Shown here piece by piece: positions 63,554 through 64,000 of a DNA stretch of 64,000 bases. This DNA is from Domibacillus sp. PGB-M46 (GTDB lineage: Bacteria; Bacillota; Bacilli; Bacillales; Domibacillaceae). Every line of letters begins with the position of its first letter. Position 1 is the first letter of the stretch. Under the pieces are notes generated by a model, which saw nothing but the letters and a program-made list of their open reading frames with translations, had not been told where the DNA came from and did not search any database. A program made the translations under genes and the position numbers. The DNA is taken from NCBI RefSeq assembly GCF_022668875.1, contig NZ_JAKGCR010000005.1, forward strand, positions 124,001-188,000, written 5' to 3'.

Positions 63554-64000
63554 ATGGGAAACTTGCATGAAAAAAAAATTGCCATTACTGGCTCACGGAA
63601 AATGGCAGAAATGAGCATGATGGTTCAAAAAAAAGGCGGCACGGCTTACGAACGGCCACTTCAGGAAACAATAAAATGTAAGCCGGAGGATATGCAGGGA
63701 ATTCTTGAAGCTGTAATCGCAAGCGGAACAGATTGGAGTGTTTTCACAACGGGTGTCGGAACAGCGGCTCTTTTTGAAGCAGCTGCCTCGCTTGGCCTGA
63801 GCGAGCCGCTTCAAAAAGCGGTAGCGACTTCCCGAATTGCAACGCGCGGCTACAAAACTGTGCAGGAGTTAAAAAAACATGGGTTAGCTCCGGAAATTAT
63901 TGATGGTGACGGCACAAACGCCGGCCTGCTTGGGGCGCTTGAAGGAGTGGATTTAGCTGGACAGCGCGTGTTCTTGCAGCTTCATGGAGAGCGGGTGCCG
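63554..64000 (+). CDS. Uroporphyrinogen-III synthase-like protein, N-terminal part
   Basis: Open to the right edge; 149 residues visible. It begins MGNLHEKKIAITGSRKMAEM, followed by the HemD-type alternating pattern (VQKKGGTAYERPLQETIKC, SGTDWSVFTTGVGTAALFEA, ATSRIATRGYKTVQELKKHG) and GQRVFLQLHGERVP, where a HemD second domain would start. GGAGAG lies upstream. It is a second HemD-family protein in the window; such paralogues can serve siroheme or cobalamin pathways or be regulators. Its neighbours beyond 64000 are unknown. Confidence 0.75.
   Translation, partial: MGNLHEKKIAITGSRKMAEMSMMVQKKGGTAYERPLQETIKCKPEDMQGILEAVIASGTDWSVFTTGVGTAALFEAAASLGLSEPLQKAVATSRIATRGYKTVQELKKHGLAPEIIDGDGTNAGLLGALEGVDLAGQRVFLQLHGERVP

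Overview
The window is a contiguous piece of a Bacillaceae (Firmicutes) chromosome. Four things point there: strong AGGAGG-type ribosome-binding sites, sporulation genes (gerE, gerM, spoVID, spoIIB-like, spoIVFA/FB, spo0B, safA), divergent nifS-niaR/nadBCA, and gene order that tracks the Bacillus subtilis polX-to-safA region almost gene for gene. Codon use is moderately GC-balanced. A genus such as Domibacillus or a nearby Bacillus relative is possible, but the sequence alone does not settle it. The window starts inside polX and ends inside a uroporphyrinogen-III-synthase-like gene.

Layout. 1-8.7 kb: polX and mutS2 (DNA repair), a DUF350 membrane protein with a tiny hydrophobic ORF behind it, then the fatty-acid operon lcfA-fadR-etfB-etfA, with an exact FadR-type operator at fadR and no fadB. 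8.7-20 kb: trxA, uvrC, yslB (reverse), sdhCAB, gerE, a MarR regulator, racE, gerM, rph, rdgB, ysnB. 20-28.5 kb: tRNA-Arg(UCU), a stand-alone SET-domain protein (reverse), ysoA, tig, clpX, lonA, engB and a reverse membrane-protein gene. 28.9-35.2 kb: the heme operon hemAXCDBL. 35.2-42.3 kb: a short spoVID, a minimal T-box and valS, folC, an AT-rich comC island with a new small coupled ORF, and a spoIIB-like gene. 42.3-53.7 kb: maf, radC, mreBCD, minCD, spoIVFAB, rplU-prp-rpmA, spo0B, obg, pheB, pheA. 53.7-64 kb: niaR and nifS facing nadBCA, safA, the fructose operon fruRKA, and a partial hemD paralogue.

How the genes work together. LcfA, FadR and EtfAB form a FadR-controlled beta-oxidation module. 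SdhCAB feeds the menaquinone pool. HemAXCDBL makes uroporphyrinogen III from glutamyl-tRNA. MreBCD and MinCD set cell shape and division site. NiaR controls NadBCA and the NifS that supports the NadA iron-sulfur cluster. FruR, FruK and FruA import and phosphorylate fructose. RplU, Prp and RpmA form the L21-L27 module, with an L27 carrying the cleavable N-terminus that Prp removes.

Most of the window is ordinary core genome and no clear new defence or metabolic system was found. The parts worth attention are small: a structured insertion-like element between etfA and trxA; two copies of a terminal-inverted-repeat element sitting directly on the Shine-Dalgarno of lonA and valS; a valS T-box apparently without Stem I; small ORFs next to yshE and comC; the SET-domain gene beside tRNA-Arg; and shortened versions of SpoVID and SpoIVFA. 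Where the longest open frame begins upstream of a better-placed ribosome-binding site and family N-terminus, the start has been moved downstream and this is stated. All assignments rest on reading the sequence and on remembered family sequences; no database search was run.
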